A DNA stretch of 30,017 bases from CAZVWH01 sp964631175 (GCA_964631175.1 CAZVWH010000031.1:1-30017); one strand, 5' to 3'; positions 7,791 through 16,043 are shown, numbered from the stretch's first letter. Notes: generated by a model from the sequence alone, not told the origin. Program-made: numbers and translations.

Positions 7791-8171
7791 TCATCCTCTA
7801 TGATATGTACTTTCAGGCAGATGAACTAGTCCCATCGCAGCAGCTTTCTTGATAAGATCAATTAAGTTATCGACGTCAAACTTGCGCATTATATGACTAC
7901 GGTGCACTTCAATAGTCCTTACTGAGCGGTGAAGGAAGCTGGCTATTTCCTTGTTACTCTTGCCATTAAGAATAAGACGTAAGACCTTCATTTCAGTTCT
8001 TGTAAGTGGTCTGACTACCCGTGGAATATCGTGCTTGGATTGTCTTTCGTCCAGCAAATCACCCTCTTGTTTGGTGCCGCGCGAGCCTTGCTCAAATTCA
8101 GCCAATCGTCTGCGCAGAACTTCCAACTCCTGGAGCAATTCAGATTTGCTCTTACTCTCCTCCGATACCAT
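7791..8171 (-). CDS. LuxR/FixJ-type HTH transcriptional regulator without receiver domain
   Basis: A 126-residue DNA-binding protein. Residues about 55-115 are a GerE/LuxR HTH: PLTRTEMKVLRLILNGKSNK, then EIASFLHRSVRTIEVHRSHI with the family's TVEVHR-like recognition helix (here TIEVHR) and MRKFDVDNLIDLIKKA. In place of the usual receiver or ligand-binding domain there is only a charged, probably coiled-coil N-terminus (ELLQELEVLRRRLAEFEQ). The start is ATG 8171 with GGGAG 9 bases upstream. It could dimerise through the coiled coil, or take its signal from a partner such as a separate kinase or PAS protein. It lies upstream of four exported-protein genes on the same strand, so it is a candidate local regulator (inference). 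Confidence 0.85.
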   Translation of the reverse strand: MVSEESKSKSELLQELEVLRRRLAEFEQGSRGTKQEGDLLDERQSKHDIPRVVRPLTRTEMKVLRLILNGKSNKEIASFLHRSVRTIEVHRSHIMRKFDVDNLIDLIKKAAAMGLVHLPESTYHRG

Positions 8172-8468
8172 GAGTCTTTGCTCCCTAATCTACGCCCATT
8201 ATCCCTCGCTCCGTTGGCGCTTGGAGCACGATTCAACACATCAACTTGGCTTGCGCTCACTTAGTTGCTTAATAATATTACTGATATAAAAAATATTAGA
8301 TTCATTCGAATAAGTCAAGAAAAAAATGGTTTATTTTAGCCAATATAATTAATATTTAATCCCTTGTCGAATCGTCTAAACGCTATTAAAATACCCCTTA
8401 AAATTCCTTACATCAACCAGCTATGAAGTTGGCGGTATGGAAAAAGGGAGTAAAAAAGGCATTAAAAC

Positions 8469-8687
8469 ATGAAAAAAAACGCTTTATTACTGATCATAGG
8501 GCTATCGGTCGCCCTACTTGAGATGGTATCACGCCAAGCTCAATCCATTCAAACACATCATGAAACAGCCAATCCTAATGACACGATAATATATAATCAA
8601 CCAACTTTGCCAATCGATAATCGCGTTAATGACCAGATTTGCCGATTGACATTGCAGAAGGAAGAAGGTTTCTCAGATGTTATATGA
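8469..8687 (+). CDS. Possible small exported protein
   Basis: A 72-residue frame beginning MKKNALLLIIGLSVALLEMV, which has the form of a signal peptide or single membrane segment, followed by a polar tail (TANPNDTIIYNQPTLPIDN). The nearest purine-rich stretch (GGGAG, about 20 bases upstream) is too far away for a good binding site, although AAGG lies closer. It precedes the sugar transporter gene by 155 bases. No family is recognised. It may be a small cell-envelope protein or a chance frame with a hydrophobic start. Confidence 0.35.
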   Translation: MKKNALLLIIGLSVALLEMVSRQAQSIQTHHETANPNDTIIYNQPTLPIDNRVNDQICRLTLQKEEGFSDVI

Positions 8688-8755
8688 TAGTCCTGCGATT
8701 CCTCGACTGCACATTCCGGCGTACAACCGTTGGAACAAGTACCTCCACACTGTAA

Positions 8756-8784
8756 TTGTTAAATTTACATCTTATCTTTAGTAT
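8756..8784 (+). promoter_or_regulatory. Candidate sigma-70-type promoter of the xylan cluster
   Basis: TTGTTA (8756-8761) and TAGTAT (8779-8784) are separated by exactly 17 bases. The expected transcript start is about 50 bases before the transporter ATG at 8843, which carries AAAGGAG. Sequence match only; not proven. Confidence 0.4.
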
Positions 8785-8842
8785 TTTAAGGGCGATTTTA
8801 CTGCTTTAAGAATAAACCTGAATTAGAGTAAAGGAGAAATTT

Positions 8843-10240
8843 ATGAATTCTGAAACACAAAGAATCTCCATCAAGGAAAAAGTCGGCTACAGTTTGGGTG
8901 ATACGGCATCGAATCTGTTTTTTCAAACTTTCATATATTATATGCTTTTTTTCTATACGGATGTGTTCGGAATCACCGCTAAGGCGGCGGGAACTATGTT
9001 TATAGTTACCAAAATCTGGGATGCCGTTAACGATCCTATGATGGGTATGATTGCAGACCGAACCAGCACCAGATGGGGAAAATTCCGTCCCTATTTAATT
9101 TGGGGTGCCATTCCATTGGGTGTACTTGGAGTATTAACGTTTACAACACCCGAACTCAACGATGCCAGTAAGCTTATATACGCTTACATCACATACACAT
9201 TTCTGATGATGGCATATACGGCTGTTAATGTACCCTATTCTGCAATAATGGGTGTCATGACATCAAATTCTCATGAACGAACCACGGTCTCCTCTTTCCG
9301 ATTCATAGCTGCTTTTGCCGCACTGCTCTTCGTCCAATACTTCATCCCAACAATGACCGATGGCGCTGTTAATCCCGCGAAGAGCTGGCAATTGACTTAT
9401 ACCATTGTCTCCGGATTAGCGGTGATTCTGTTGTTTATTGCGTTCTTTTCATGCAAAGAACGTATTCAACCTCCCAAGGGACAAAAAACCCCAATCAAGC
9501 AGGATCTTGCCGACTTGATTTCCAATAAGCCCTGGGTATTTATCGGTGCCGCAACCGTCTTTCAGCTCATTTTCCTTTGTATGCGAGGGGGAAGTACGAT
9601 GTACTACTTCCAGTATTATGTAAAAGACCAGGAAATAATGTTGTTTGAAAAAGCCTTTAGTTTGTCCTATTCAAAGTTATTTTCTTTATTCACGATGTCG
9701 GGGACCGCCTTTACAATTCTCGGGGTTGTTCTAACGAAACGTATCAGTAAAGCCTACGGCAAATCATCAACTTATGCAGTCTTTTTGGGTATAGCCGGTA
9801 TAACTTCAGCACTCCTCATTTTCTTAGGTCCACAAAGTATCGCTCTTATGTTTGTTCTCAATTTTATTACATCGTTTGCGGTTGGGCCCGTATCTGTTCT
9901 GCAGTGGGCCATCTATACGGATACGGCAGATTATTCGGAATGGAAAAAGGGACGCCGGGCTACCGGGCTTGTGATGTCTGCCTCGCTATTCGCGCTTAAG
10001 TTTGGAATCGCTCTTGGAGCTGCGGCTACTGCATGGATACTGGCAGCTTATGGTTATCAGGCTAATGTTGAGCAGACTGCAAATGGATTGTTTGGTATAC
10101 GTATGGTTATGACCGTTTACCCTGCTATTTTCGCCATGATCGGCATGGTTCTTATGTTCTTCTATCCATTGAAAAAACATCTGATGATGCAGGTCGAGAC
10201 TGAACTGGTCGCACGTCGTAAAGAAGCTCAAAATGATTGA
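8843..10240 (+). CDS. GPH-family sugar:cation symporter (xyloside/MelB type)
   Basis: A 465-residue, 12-segment membrane transporter of the glycoside-pentoside-hexuronide family. The N-terminus GYSLGDTASNLFFQTF and the segment IWDAVNDPMMGMIADRTSTR followed by WGKFRP match MelB, XynP and YicJ-type proteins; Asp60 and Asp64 correspond to the cation-binding aspartates of MelB. It probably imports xylo-oligosaccharides or xylosides with Na+ or H+, judging from the xylanase and xylosidase genes that follow. The ATG at 8843 has AAAGGAG 6-7 bases upstream. The next gene begins within about 15 bases of this stop, so the two are almost certainly co-transcribed. The precise sugar cannot be read from sequence. 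Confidence 0.9.
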   Translation: MNSETQRISIKEKVGYSLGDTASNLFFQTFIYYMLFFYTDVFGITAKAAGTMFIVTKIWDAVNDPMMGMIADRTSTRWGKFRPYLIWGAIPLGVLGVLTFTTPELNDASKLIYAYITYTFLMMAYTAVNVPYSAIMGVMTSNSHERTTVSSFRFIAAFAALLFVQYFIPTMTDGAVNPAKSWQLTYTIVSGLAVILLFIAFFSCKERIQPPKGQKTPIKQDLADLISNKPWVFIGAATVFQLIFLCMRGGSTMYYFQYYVKDQEIMLFEKAFSLSYSKLFSLFTMSGTAFTILGVVLTKRISKAYGKSSTYAVFLGIAGITSALLIFLGPQSIALMFVLNFITSFAVGPVSVLQWAIYTDTADYSEWKKGRRATGLVMSASLFALKFGIALGAAATAWILAAYGYQANVEQTANGLFGIRMVMTVYPAIFAMIGMVLMFFYPLKKHLMMQVETELVARRKEAQND

Positions 10241-10254
10241 AGTTTGAGAAAGTG

Positions 10255-11391
10255 ATGACTATGGCAACAAAAAAACTGATAATTAGCGGTGTACTGTCTT
10301 TAGCGGTCTCTTTTTCTGTTGCTGTTGGAGCCAACAATTCCAATATACCCGCATTGAAGGATGCGTTTAAGGATGATTTTCTTATCGGAGCCGCTCTGAG
10401 TCAAATGCAGATTTCAGGTGAAGAACCCAATGCGATTGTCCTGGTTGAAAAACATTTTAACTCCGTCACCGCTGAAAACGTTATGAAGTGGTCTCCCATA
10501 CATCCCGAGCCTAACAAATATGATTTTGAAGCAGCCGACCGTTTAGTGGAGTTCGGCGAAAAAAACAAGATGTTCATCATAGGGCACACACTCGTGTGGC
10601 AACAACAAACACCACGATGGGTCTTTCAGGACCCAAACGGCGTCATCGCGGATCGCGAAACAATATTGGCGCGCATGAAGGACCATATTTTCACAGTGGT
10701 CGGTCGTTACAAGGGGCGCGTCGGAGGATGGGATGTCGTTAACGAAGCCATCGATAACGAAGGCCAATTCCGTACAAACAGGTGGTATAACATTATTGGC
10801 GAAGAGTATGTGGCCAAGGCCTTTGAATATGCTCATGAGGCTGACCCAAACGCTGAGTTATATTACAATGACTTTGATATGTGGAAGATTGGCCAGGTGC
10901 AAGGTGTGATTAAACTGGTTAAGGGCCTCCAAGCCAAAGGTCTGCGCATTGACGGCATCGGTATGCAGGGACACTGGGGTCTGGATTATCCGCCGCTCGA
11001 TGAGCTGGAGGCTGCTATCATTGCTTTCTCTGAGTTGGGTGTAAAACTGATGGTCACGGAGCTGGACATCTCGATTCTTCCCAATCCCTTCGATAATACG
11101 GGGGCCGATATCTCCAAAATGGCTGAATCACGTAGAGAGATGAATCCGTATGTCGATGGCTTGCCTGATGAGGCACGTCAGCAACACGACCAGCGTTATG
11201 CCGACATATTTGCAGTTTTTCACAAGCATAGGGACAAGTTTAGCCGTGTGACTTTTTGGGGCGTTCATGATGGACATTCGTGGCGCAACTACTGGCCCAT
11301 ACGAGGACGCATTGATTATCCGCTCTTGTTCGATCGGCAATACCAACCCAAATCAACCTTTTTTGCAGTTATTAAAACAGTGCAGAAGTAG
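10255..11391 (+). CDS. Endo-1,4-beta-xylanase, GH10, secreted
   Basis: A GH10 xylanase that cuts the beta-1,4-xylan backbone. The acid/base Glu164 is in WDVVNEA and the nucleophile Glu269 in VTELDI; HTLVWQQQTPRWVF, GMQGHWGLDYP and FWGVHDGHSWR are further family blocks lining the -1 and -2 subsites. The domain spans nearly the whole protein, so it has no carbohydrate-binding module. A signal peptide (KKLIISGVLSLAVSFSVAVG) indicates export to the periplasm or surface. I chose ATG 10255; the alternatives are ATG 10261 and a TTG at 10237 that overlaps the transporter stop, and none has a strong binding site, so translation may be coupled to the transporter. A compact hairpin follows directly after the stop. 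Confidence 0.93.
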   Translation: MTMATKKLIISGVLSLAVSFSVAVGANNSNIPALKDAFKDDFLIGAALSQMQISGEEPNAIVLVEKHFNSVTAENVMKWSPIHPEPNKYDFEAADRLVEFGEKNKMFIIGHTLVWQQQTPRWVFQDPNGVIADRETILARMKDHIFTVVGRYKGRVGGWDVVNEAIDNEGQFRTNRWYNIIGEEYVAKAFEYAHEADPNAELYYNDFDMWKIGQVQGVIKLVKGLQAKGLRIDGIGMQGHWGLDYPPLDELEAAIIAFSELGVKLMVTELDISILPNPFDNTGADISKMAESRREMNPYVDGLPDEARQQHDQRYADIFAVFHKHRDKFSRVTFWGVHDGHSWRNYWPIRGRIDYPLLFDRQYQPKSTFFAVIKTVQK

Positions 11392-11408
11392 GGTGTGCAC
11401 CGCACACC
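11392..11408 (+). promoter_or_regulatory. Intercistronic hairpin between GH10 and GH43 genes
   Basis: GGTGTGC and GCACACC pair perfectly around a 3-base loop, starting at the base after the GH10 stop. There is no T-run after it (it is followed by GG and an A-run), so it is not a classic terminator. It may mark RNA processing or adjust the ratio of the flanking gene products. Confidence 0.35.
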
Positions 11409-11434
11409 GGAAAAAATGATGGACGCAGAAAGTT

Positions 11435-13093
11435 ATGATAAAAAGATGCACACAACAAACCTTGATAAAATGGTGGACAATACCCAACCTACTCTTGCTT
11501 GTCTTATCCTCAGCTTTAGCGTTTGGCAGCTCACAACAGCAATCCAAGACCTTTGCCGGAAGGCATACTGCGTATCAAAATCCTGTTATCACGGGATTTT
11601 ATCCGGACCCAAGTATTTGTCGCGTAAGCGATGATTACTATCTGGTCACAAGCTCGTTTGAATATTTTCCCGGTGTTCCCATCTTTCATAGCAAAGACCT
11701 TGTTCATTGGAATCAAATTGGTTATTGCCTGACACGGAAAAGTCAATTGCCCCTCGATAAGGTTCGAGCTTCAGGCGGCATTTATGCACCGACTATTCGT
11801 TACCACAAAGGTACTTTTTATATGGTGACCACAAACGTAGATGGCGGAGGCAACTTTTATGTCACTGCCAAAAATCCTGCAGGTCCATGGTCCGAGCCGG
11901 TTTGGCTCGATCGTGATGGCATGGACCCATCACTTTTCTTTGATGACGACGGTAAGGTTTATTACACACGGCACGAAGGTCAGGGCGACGGCTATATCGC
12001 TCAGAAGATGCTCAATCTTGAAACAGGCAAACTCGAAGGTGATTTGAAAAAAGTATGGGATGGTACTGGCGGCATCTGGGCCGAAGGTCCTCATTTGTAC
12101 AAAATCAAAGGTAAATATTATCTGATGATTTCAGAAGGCGGAACCAGCTACGACCATGCGGTCACTATCGCACGCAGCGATTCTCCATGGGGACCGTTCG
12201 AGGCCGATCCAAACAATCCAATTCTCACCCACTGTAATCGTCCCAAACATCCGATTCAGGCACTCGGACACGCAGATTTGGTCGAAACTCCTGATGGCTG
12301 GTGGCTGGTCTGTCTGGGAATCCGGCCCAAGGGTGGCCGTTTTCACCACATAGGCAGGGAAACATTTCTCGCACCTGTCACCTGGAGCGATGAAAACTGG
12401 CCTGTAGTCAATGGCAATGGCACACTTGAATTGACATTGCCCGCACCGAAACTGCCTCAGCATACCTTTGAAGAACCGCCCGCCAGAGATGATTTCGACG
12501 GTGACAAACTGGCTCTGCAGTGGAACTTTCTGCGAAATCCGTATGAAGATGATTTTTCTCTTACTGCTCGGCCTGGGTATCTTCGACTCAATGGCTCAGC
12601 CGTGACATTTAACGACCAGGACTCACCGGCTTTTGTGGGTCGTCGCCAGACGGATTTTAACTGCGTAGCTTCAACGCTGCTTGAATTTGACCCTAATAGC
12701 GAAAACGAAGAGGCCGGCCTTGTTGCCCGCGCATTTGACCGATTCCACTATGAAATTGGAATCACACTTAAGGATGGTATTCGCAAGGCCTTCTTTAGAA
12801 AAGTCGTCAGGGGCGAAATAACCGACCCCGTGAAATATGTTGATGTACAGCCTGGGCCGGTGATACTGTCTATCAAGGCGCTGCCGCTATCTTATGAATT
12901 TTCCTGCCAATCGTCAACAGGAGCTCGCAAAGTGTTAGGCACTGCCCTGACTAAGGATTTGTCCGTCGAAATAATCGGTTTTGAACGAGGGATGTGTTTT
13001 ACCGGTGTGTATTTTGGAATGTACGCAACCGGAAATGGAGGCAAGTGCACAAGCCCGGCGGATTTCGACTGGTTCGAGTACATAAATAAATAA
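11435..13093 (+). CDS. GH43 beta-xylosidase / arabinofuranosidase with C-terminal beta-sandwich
   Basis: A 552-residue exported GH43 enzyme that removes xylose (or arabinose) from xylo-oligosaccharides. The five-bladed propeller domain covers residues about 45-345, with the catalytic triad Asp58 (FYPDPS), Asp164 (GMDPS) and Glu217 (WAEGPH). Residues about 365-552 form the beta-sandwich domain of the large beta-xylosidase subfamily (DFDGDKLALQWNFLRNP, VGRRQTDFNCVAST, VYFGMYATGNGG), which usually completes the active-site pocket. A hydrophobic N-terminus (NLLLLVLSSALAFGSS) is a likely signal peptide, preceded by an unusually long polar n-region (MIKRCTQQTLIKWW). The ATG at 11435 has only a weak AGAAAG site. 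It sits between two GH10 genes in one transcription unit. Confidence 0.92.
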   Translation: MIKRCTQQTLIKWWTIPNLLLLVLSSALAFGSSQQQSKTFAGRHTAYQNPVITGFYPDPSICRVSDDYYLVTSSFEYFPGVPIFHSKDLVHWNQIGYCLTRKSQLPLDKVRASGGIYAPTIRYHKGTFYMVTTNVDGGGNFYVTAKNPAGPWSEPVWLDRDGMDPSLFFDDDGKVYYTRHEGQGDGYIAQKMLNLETGKLEGDLKKVWDGTGGIWAEGPHLYKIKGKYYLMISEGGTSYDHAVTIARSDSPWGPFEADPNNPILTHCNRPKHPIQALGHADLVETPDGWWLVCLGIRPKGGRFHHIGRETFLAPVTWSDENWPVVNGNGTLELTLPAPKLPQHTFEEPPARDDFDGDKLALQWNFLRNPYEDDFSLTARPGYLRLNGSAVTFNDQDSPAFVGRRQTDFNCVASTLLEFDPNSENEEAGLVARAFDRFHYEIGITLKDGIRKAFFRKVVRGEITDPVKYVDVQPGPVILSIKALPLSYEFSCQSSTGARKVLGTALTKDLSVEIIGFERGMCFTGVYFGMYATGNGGKCTSPADFDWFEYINK

Positions 13094-13106
13094 GGAGGAA
13101 AGTCAA

Positions 13107-14198
13107 GTGAAGGATAGTGAAAATTCACAGCTCCTTCGACCAGGCTCAGGACAGGCTGCCTTGAAAGATGTATTTAAGGACGATTTTTTCATTGGTGCTG
13201 CCCTCAGTCTGAACCAGATTTCCGGCAATGAGCCAGATGCTATGGCCCTCGTGGAAAAACAATTCAACAGCATCACGCCGGAAAATATTCTAAAATGGGA
13301 AGAGGTACATCCGGAGCCGAACAAATATAATTTCGCCCCGGCTGACCGTTATGTGGCTTGGGGCCAGAAGCACAAAATGTTTATAGTCGGGCACACGCTT
13401 GTCTGGTTTTATCAGACGCCGGACTGGGTGTTCCAGGATGGTGCGGGCAAACCGCTGGGCCGCGAGGCGCTGCTTAAGCGAATGAAAGAGCACATCTTCA
13501 CCGTGATGGGCCGTTATAAAGGCCGAATCCACGGCTGGGACGTCGTCAACGAGGCTATTACAGCGGACGGGGATTATAGAAAATGCAAATGGCTCGAAAT
13601 TATCGGTGAAGACTACGTGCTCAAGGCCTTTGAATACGCCCGCCAGGCCGACCCCAGCGCCCAGCTCTATTACAATGAATACGATCTTGTGAAGCAGCCC
13701 AAATGCGAAGCTGTCATTCGGCTGATTCGCGACCTGCAGTCAAAAGGCGTCCGCATAGACGGCCTTGGCATACAGGGACATTGGTTCCTGGACTATCCGA
13801 GTATCGAGGAGCTTGAGACCTCCATTTTGGCTCTTTCCAAACTTGGCGTCAAGCTGATGGTTACGGAGCTGGACATAGGCGTACTTCCTTTTTATCCTGT
13901 CGATGCCAAGTTAGTGGACCTCTCCTCCTTTGATACTGCAACGCAGAAAAAGTACAACCCATACCCGGATGGCCTGCCGGACTCCGCTCAAAAAGACCTG
14001 GCGAAACGTTACGCTGAATTGTTTTCGCTGTTTCACAAGCACCGGGACAAGTTCAGCCGGGTGACATTTTGGGGCGTCCACGATGGCCAATCATGGCGCA
14101 GCTATATGCCCATAAGTGGAAGGGCCGACTATCCACTGCTATTCGACCGAAACTATCAACCAAAACCCGCTTTCGATGCCGTCGTTAAAATAGCTTAA
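13107..14198 (+). CDS. Second GH10 endo-xylanase, signal peptide missing
   Basis: A 363-residue GH10 enzyme with an intact active site: acid/base Glu149 in WDVVNEA, nucleophile Glu254 in VTELDI, plus HTLVWFYQTPDWVF, GIQGHWFLDYP and FWGVHDGQSWR. It is clearly a paralogue of the 10255-11391 gene. Start GTG 13107 has GGAGGAA about 9 bases upstream and lies 13 bases after the GH43 stop. In contrast to its paralogue it has no signal peptide: the catalytic domain is preceded only by KDSENSQLLRPGSGQAA, part of which is encoded by a repeat-like sequence (13132-13156). It would thus act in the cytoplasm on imported xylo-oligosaccharides, as some short GH10 enzymes do, or be non-functional in secretion. 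Confidence 0.92.
   Translation: MKDSENSQLLRPGSGQAALKDVFKDDFFIGAALSLNQISGNEPDAMALVEKQFNSITPENILKWEEVHPEPNKYNFAPADRYVAWGQKHKMFIVGHTLVWFYQTPDWVFQDGAGKPLGREALLKRMKEHIFTVMGRYKGRIHGWDVVNEAITADGDYRKCKWLEIIGEDYVLKAFEYARQADPSAQLYYNEYDLVKQPKCEAVIRLIRDLQSKGVRIDGLGIQGHWFLDYPSIEELETSILALSKLGVKLMVTELDIGVLPFYPVDAKLVDLSSFDTATQKKYNPYPDGLPDSAQKDLAKRYAELFSLFHKHRDKFSRVTFWGVHDGQSWRSYMPISGRADYPLLFDRNYQPKPAFDAVVKIA
13132..13156. repeat. Repeat-like insertion encoding the N-terminus of the second GH10
   Basis: The run CTTCGACCAGGCTCAGGACA within these bases resembles dispersed intergenic repeats that I recall from environmental bacterial genomes (CTTCGAC...GGCTCAGG type). It lies exactly between the start codon and the first conserved GH10 residues. 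No second copy was found in this window, so the call rests on recall. Confidence 0.35.
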
Positions 14199-14247
14199 AG
14201 CAAAAGCATGTAGAGTGTGATGTTTTACACAACTTAATATTGCTTTA
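14196..14247. terminator. Hairpin between convergent genes
   Basis: TAAAGCAA (14196-14203) and TTGCTTTA (14240-14247) pair perfectly and include the stop codons of both convergent genes. A GTGT/ACAC pair lies inside. On the plus strand TTT follows, so it may terminate transcription from both sides. Confidence 0.4.
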
Positions 14248-15063
14248 TTTGAGTCGAGTTGCGATAGGAACCAAGTCTTCATTAGGGATTGTTGATAGCC
14301 GCATGATTTTGTAAATATCCGCTCCAATGCCTTGGACGGTCATTTTGCCTGGTGCAATGTCTGTAGGCCCGAAAACTACTTCACCACCGAAATTGATAAA
14401 TCCGCGATTATAAATATCCAAACATTCATAAAGAAGCTGGTAAATCTCCTTTGTGAATGAATCCTGACCCCGATAGTCACCCACTCGAAGATTGAAAGCT
14501 TGCTTTACAACAGCCAGTCTCATGATGCACAATTGACGGTAGGTAAGCTGCTCTGCCGCCTTTATAATCTGGTGCGCCATCGCTGGGCTAATCGAATGGT
14601 CGAATGCAACATTCGACAAAAGGTAGCCCATATACAAAACTTTTTTTTCTTCTGCTTCTCGCTGACATTTGAGTAGAACACTTTCTGCTATCTCTTCAGC
14701 ATCTGATCTCGACGAAGCTTTCGATTCGAAGAAACCGTCAGCGCGAAGGCTTTGTCCAGCCTTAATCCGATTCTGAATATCCGAAGCTGCGATCGCTAAA
14801 ACGGCCCCTACACGCACTTTCTCTCGAGGTCCAAGTAGGCGTTCCGACACTTCTTCTCCGATGCGTTTCAAAGCCATTGCGGCTGCTGTACCTCCAGCAC
14901 CGAGAACCGCAGCACCCACTGGTCCGCCTGCCAGGAAGCCAAGAGCACCGCCCACGGCACCGCTGGCAATCTCAGCTCCGCCGTTTATAAGCTTCCGAAG
15001 ACGGTTACCACCATTCTTACTTTCTTCTTTGTTCATCGGTTTCTTGGAAGCAATATACGACAC
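14245..15063 (-). CDS. Hypothetical protein with glycine-zipper segment
   Basis: A 272-residue protein of no family that I can name. Residues about 30-65 are glycine- and alanine-rich and hydrophobic (IASGAVGGALGFLAGGPVGA, then AVLGAGGTAAAMAL), the pattern of a glycine-zipper that inserts in or associates with membranes. The rest is soluble and mostly helical (SDAEEIAESVLLKCQREAEE, ISPAMAHQIIKAAEQLTYRQ), ending in a small beta-rich tail. The start is GTG 15063 with AAGGATGA upstream; ATG 15036 is possible but has no binding site. It is convergent with the xylan cluster and not clearly linked to it. Similar zipper proteins occur near defence or toxin functions, but nothing here proves this. 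Confidence 0.6.
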   Translation of the reverse strand: MSYIASKKPMNKEESKNGGNRLRKLINGGAEIASGAVGGALGFLAGGPVGAAVLGAGGTAAAMALKRIGEEVSERLLGPREKVRVGAVLAIAASDIQNRIKAGQSLRADGFFESKASSRSDAEEIAESVLLKCQREAEEKKVLYMGYLLSNVAFDHSISPAMAHQIIKAAEQLTYRQLCIMRLAVVKQAFNLRVGDYRGQDSFTKEIYQLLYECLDIYNRGFINFGGEVVFGPTDIAPGKMTVQGIGADIYKIMRLSTIPNEDLVPIATRLK

Positions 15064-15194
15064 TACCGGCTTTCATCCTTCACCCTAAGATGCTTCGGAG
15101 GACAGGTCGCTTGCGTCCCGCCATGACAAGCTATCATTAGCAATTTAGTTTATCGGAGATAAAATGTCAAGATAGAAACAGAAGACAGAATTCA

Positions 15195-15233
<39 letters not shown>

Positions 15234-15331
15234 AAGCCCTTCGACGTGCTCCCCGCTTCACCCTTCTTCGAGTAAAGATACGAAGGGTTACGCAGGACAG
15301 GCAGACAGGATTTAGGATTTCCTTGTTAAAT

Positions 15332-15860
15332 CCGGCTTTATTCAAATAAGAATTCCTCAGATAACAAGAATACCTAAGTATCTTGGGTATTATATAGAAC
15401 ACAGAAATTAAAATTGCTGATTTTTTAATGGATTGGTGTCAGCACAATACCTAAGTATCTTAGGTATTAGGACTCACGTATTCAGTGTCGAGCATCAGGC
15501 ATCGAGTTTCAAACCACCAATCACCACTCACAGATTCTCTATTGGTTAATTAAAGGTTAGCTTATTAGTGAATTGGAGGATTGATAATTAGCTGTTAGCA
15601 AGATTGCCACGGCCTTTCAGGCCTCGCAATGACAGGTCATCAAATCACAAATAACAAACCACTAATCTGGCAGCGGAAATCCCGGCTTATTCAAATTAGA
15701 ATTCCTCAGATAACAAGAATACCTAAAAGAATTACTCGAATAACAAGAATACATAAGTATCTTAGGTATTAACACTTGAACACTTAGCATGAAGTATCCA
15801 ACATCTTATACCAAATACGGATTCATCAACTGGTAAGAATACCTAAGTATCTTGGGTATT
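15332..15860. repeat. Dispersed palindrome family, four copies
   Basis: A 23-base palindrome with 10-bp arms AATACCTAAG and CTTRGGTATT around a TAT centre occurs at 15369-15391, 15446-15468, 15748-15770 (one arm mismatch) and 15838-15860. A lone half-site sits at about 15718-15726. Copies 1 and 3 share an upstream flank (CGGCTT..., GAATTCCTCAGATAACAAGA); copies 2 and 4 share a downstream flank (AGGACTCA, then AGTGTCGAG). The units therefore appear to have spread as larger blocks. Confidence 0.8.
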
Positions 15861-16043
15861 AGGACTCATGCACTTAGTGTCGAGTATCCAGGATTAACAT
15901 TCGAGTATCTTCGCAGTACGCCTGACGGCGGAGTATCCAGCCCCCTGCAAGCGAATCCGCCCGTGGCGGACTTCGCTCCAGCTTCGAGCAGCAAGCATCG
16001 GACTACTTACCAATCACTATACTCTGTTGAAAAGGGGGAATAA

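Noticed and set aside
7951..8289. Plus-strand frames opposite the LuxR gene
   Set aside because: Shadow frames of a confidently identified HTH gene.
8756..8842. Riboswitch upstream of the transporter
   Set aside because: The leader is only about 50 bases and shows no conserved aptamer core.
15332..15860. CRISPR array
   Set aside because: Repeats are palindromes at irregular spacing (77, 302 and 90 bases from start to start), flanks are themselves repeated, and no cas gene is near.
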